Below, one piece after another: positions 63,096-64,000 of a stretch of DNA of 64,000 nucleotides (positions are counted from its first letter, which is position 1; the number at the start of each line of letters is the position of its first letter). Made by a program: the position numbers and the translations under genes. Below the pieces are notes generated by a model. The model was not told the DNA's origin. It was given only the letters and a program-made list of their open reading frames with translations, and ran no database searches. The stretch covers positions 345,501 through 409,500 of the forward strand of contig NZ_CP045072.1 of NCBI RefSeq assembly GCF_009301415.1, in the 5' to 3' direction. The DNA comes from Paracoccus kondratievae. GTDB taxonomy: Bacteria > Pseudomonadota > Alphaproteobacteria > Rhodobacterales > Rhodobacteraceae.

Positions 63096-63532
63096 TCCGT
63101 CCCCTTCGCCCTCAGGATCGCAGGGGTTGGCAGCGTCTCTACGAGGGCTATCAGGCCTTTTATGGTTTTGCTGACCGCCCGGCTGAATTCTATGACCGCG
63201 CCTTTGCCAGACTGTCCTCGGGTGAGGCGCGCGACTTTCACGGGCTGGTGGCCGAGGTCGATGGCCGGCTGGTCGGGCTGACCCATTACGTCTTTCACCC
63301 CAACCTGTGGCGCGATGAGGGGGTCTGCTATTTGCAGGACCTGTTCACCTCGTCCGAGGCACGGGGCAGGGGTGTTGCCCGCGCGCTGATCGAGGCCGTT
63401 TATGAGGCGGCGGATGCTGCCGGCGTGCCTGCGGTCTATTGGCTGACGGCCGAGGACAATTATCCGGCCCGGATGCTATATGATCGGGTGGCGGCGAAAT
63501 CGCCCTTTATCCGCTACAACCGCAAGCTTTGA
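63092..63532 (+). CDS. GNAT-family N-acetyltransferase
   Basis: 146 residues from a GTG start overlapping the MoxR stop as GTGA. IRPLRPQDRRGWQRLYEGYQ opens a GNAT fold; the acetyl-CoA loop is EARGRGVARALIEAV, and DLFTSSEARG and LTAEDNYPARMLYD follow. The substrate is unknown. Coupling to a MoxR gene is unusual. An 11-bp terminator hairpin follows the stop. Confidence 0.88.
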   Translation: MIRPLRPQDRRGWQRLYEGYQAFYGFADRPAEFYDRAFARLSSGEARDFHGLVAEVDGRLVGLTHYVFHPNLWRDEGVCYLQDLFTSSEARGRGVARALIEAVYEAADAAGVPAVYWLTAEDNYPARMLYDRVAAKSPFIRYNRKL

Positions 63533-63540
63533 CCAAACGA

Positions 63541-63568
63541 AAAGGGCGGTCCCGTAAGACCGCCCTTT
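63541..63568. terminator. Bidirectional terminator between GNAT and lytic transglycosylase genes
   Basis: Perfect 11-bp stem (AAAGGGCGGTC / GACCGCCCTTT) with a 6-nt loop, serving both convergent genes. Confidence 0.88.
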
Positions 63569-63589
63569 CCAGATCTGCTGTCCCTCGCC

Positions 63590-64000
63590 TTAGCGCAGGC
63601 CGGTTTCTTTCAACAGGCCCTTGCGCTTGGCTTCGTAGTAATACCCGCGGGCATACCATTTCACCGCGGCATCCTTGTTCCCGCCCGAGACCAGATAGGC
63701 CCCGCGCAGATATTTGACGCCGTATTTCAGGTTCGTTTCGGCATCCAGCAGGCCAGCGGCAGAGCCGCGATACCCCATGCCCCGCGCGGTGGCGGGCAGG
63801 ATTTGCATCAGCCCATAATAGGGACCGTTGCGGGCGCCGGGCCGGTGGCGCGATTCGCGGATGATGACGCGATGCACCAGATCAACCGGCACGTCGTATT
63901 CCGCAGCGTATTTGTTGATCAGCCGACGCAGCTCGGGTGTCTCGTTGGGATGCAGGTTCGCAACCTCGGCGGCCGAGGCGCGCGGTTCGACCAGATACCG
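63590..64000 (-). CDS. Lytic transglycosylase (SLT domain), cut off at its N terminus
   Basis: At least 136 residues; the frame stays open to the right edge, so the start lies outside. The SLT-type goose-lysozyme fold is clear: VDLVHRVIIRESRHRPGARN has the catalytic Glu (IIRESRH), then YYGLMQILPATARGMGY and LKYGVKYLRGAYL. It would cut peptidoglycan with 1,6-anhydro product formation in the periplasm. The last ~20 residues are basic. Confidence 0.9.
   Translation of the reverse strand, partial: RYLVEPRASAAEVANLHPNETPELRRLINKYAAEYDVPVDLVHRVIIRESRHRPGARNGPYYGLMQILPATARGMGYRGSAAGLLDAETNLKYGVKYLRGAYLVSGGNKDAAVKWYARGYYYEAKRKGLLKETGLR

Noticed and set aside
1..64000. CRISPR arrays, insertion sequences, prophage or defence islands
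   Set aside because: No regularly spaced direct repeats, transposase, integrase or known defence gene was seen on either strand.

Overview
The window is high-GC chromosomal DNA from an alphaproteobacterium of the family Rhodobacteraceae, most like Paracoccus. This rests on the gene families and their order: an Frc-type fructose ABC transporter instead of a PTS, a soxBDAG sarcosine oxidase operon, a single-cysteine DksA, and the neighbourhoods ccmI-ruvX and yfgM-bamB-der. It reads as core genome. I see no transposase, integrase, phage gene, CRISPR array or rRNA operon, and one tRNA (Gly, anticodon TCC).

Layout. 1-4.1 kb: a cut-off Hpt-domain protein, threonine dehydratase, argininosuccinate synthase, a VOC protein and Mog. 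4.1-9.1 kb: the frcBCAK fructose uptake operon with a divergent ROK regulator; a perfect palindrome lies between them. 9.1-12.2 kb: a DnaJ-type chaperone with a CbpM-like partner, then ccmI-ruvX-DUF1289 joined by ATGA overlaps. 12.4-18.2 kb: heterotetrameric sarcosine oxidase, with a small membrane-protein gene inserted between soxB and soxD. 18.2-29.4 kb: Fe-SOD, RarD, YfgM-like/BamB/Der, SerRS, a MeaB GTPase, O6-alkylguanine repair and ribosomal protein L28. 29.5-35.1 kb: a PCu(A)C copper chaperone, TesA, the copper ATPase CopA, an L,D-transpeptidase and tRNA 2-selenouridine synthase. 35.2-40.7 kb: a BMP-type nucleoside ABC transporter with purine nucleoside phosphorylase. 40.8-46.6 kb: RimI, TsaB, an Nfu protein, a CPBP protease, a stress protein, a sugar transferase, TruA, XpaC with a 27-residue microprotein, and the tRNA. 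46.7-56.7 kb: TrkH, a SPOR-like cell-envelope protein, glycyl-tRNA synthetase (glyQ and glyS with a small gene between), a PPDK-like protein with an eroded ATP domain, and a SleB-type hydrolase. 56.7-64 kb: FolB-FolP-GlmM, an FAD monooxygenase that seems to start at CTG, a DJ-1 protein, DksA, a MoxR ATPase, a GNAT protein and a cut-off lytic transglycosylase.

The least ordinary signals are regulatory or structural. Upstream of copA is a hairpin that would hide the copA ribosome-binding site. Its 5' arm covers the last codons and stop of a candidate leader ORF that has a good Shine-Dalgarno, a Cys-rich stretch and a Pro-rich C terminus, a layout that recalls the CutF copper leader of Rhodobacter. 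A family of interspersed repeats (four copies) carries a middle hairpin whose arms change sequence but still pair; one copy seems to have supplied the start codon of frcK.

Coordinates, reading frames and motifs were read by eye. Family names come from recognition of the protein sequences, without database searches.
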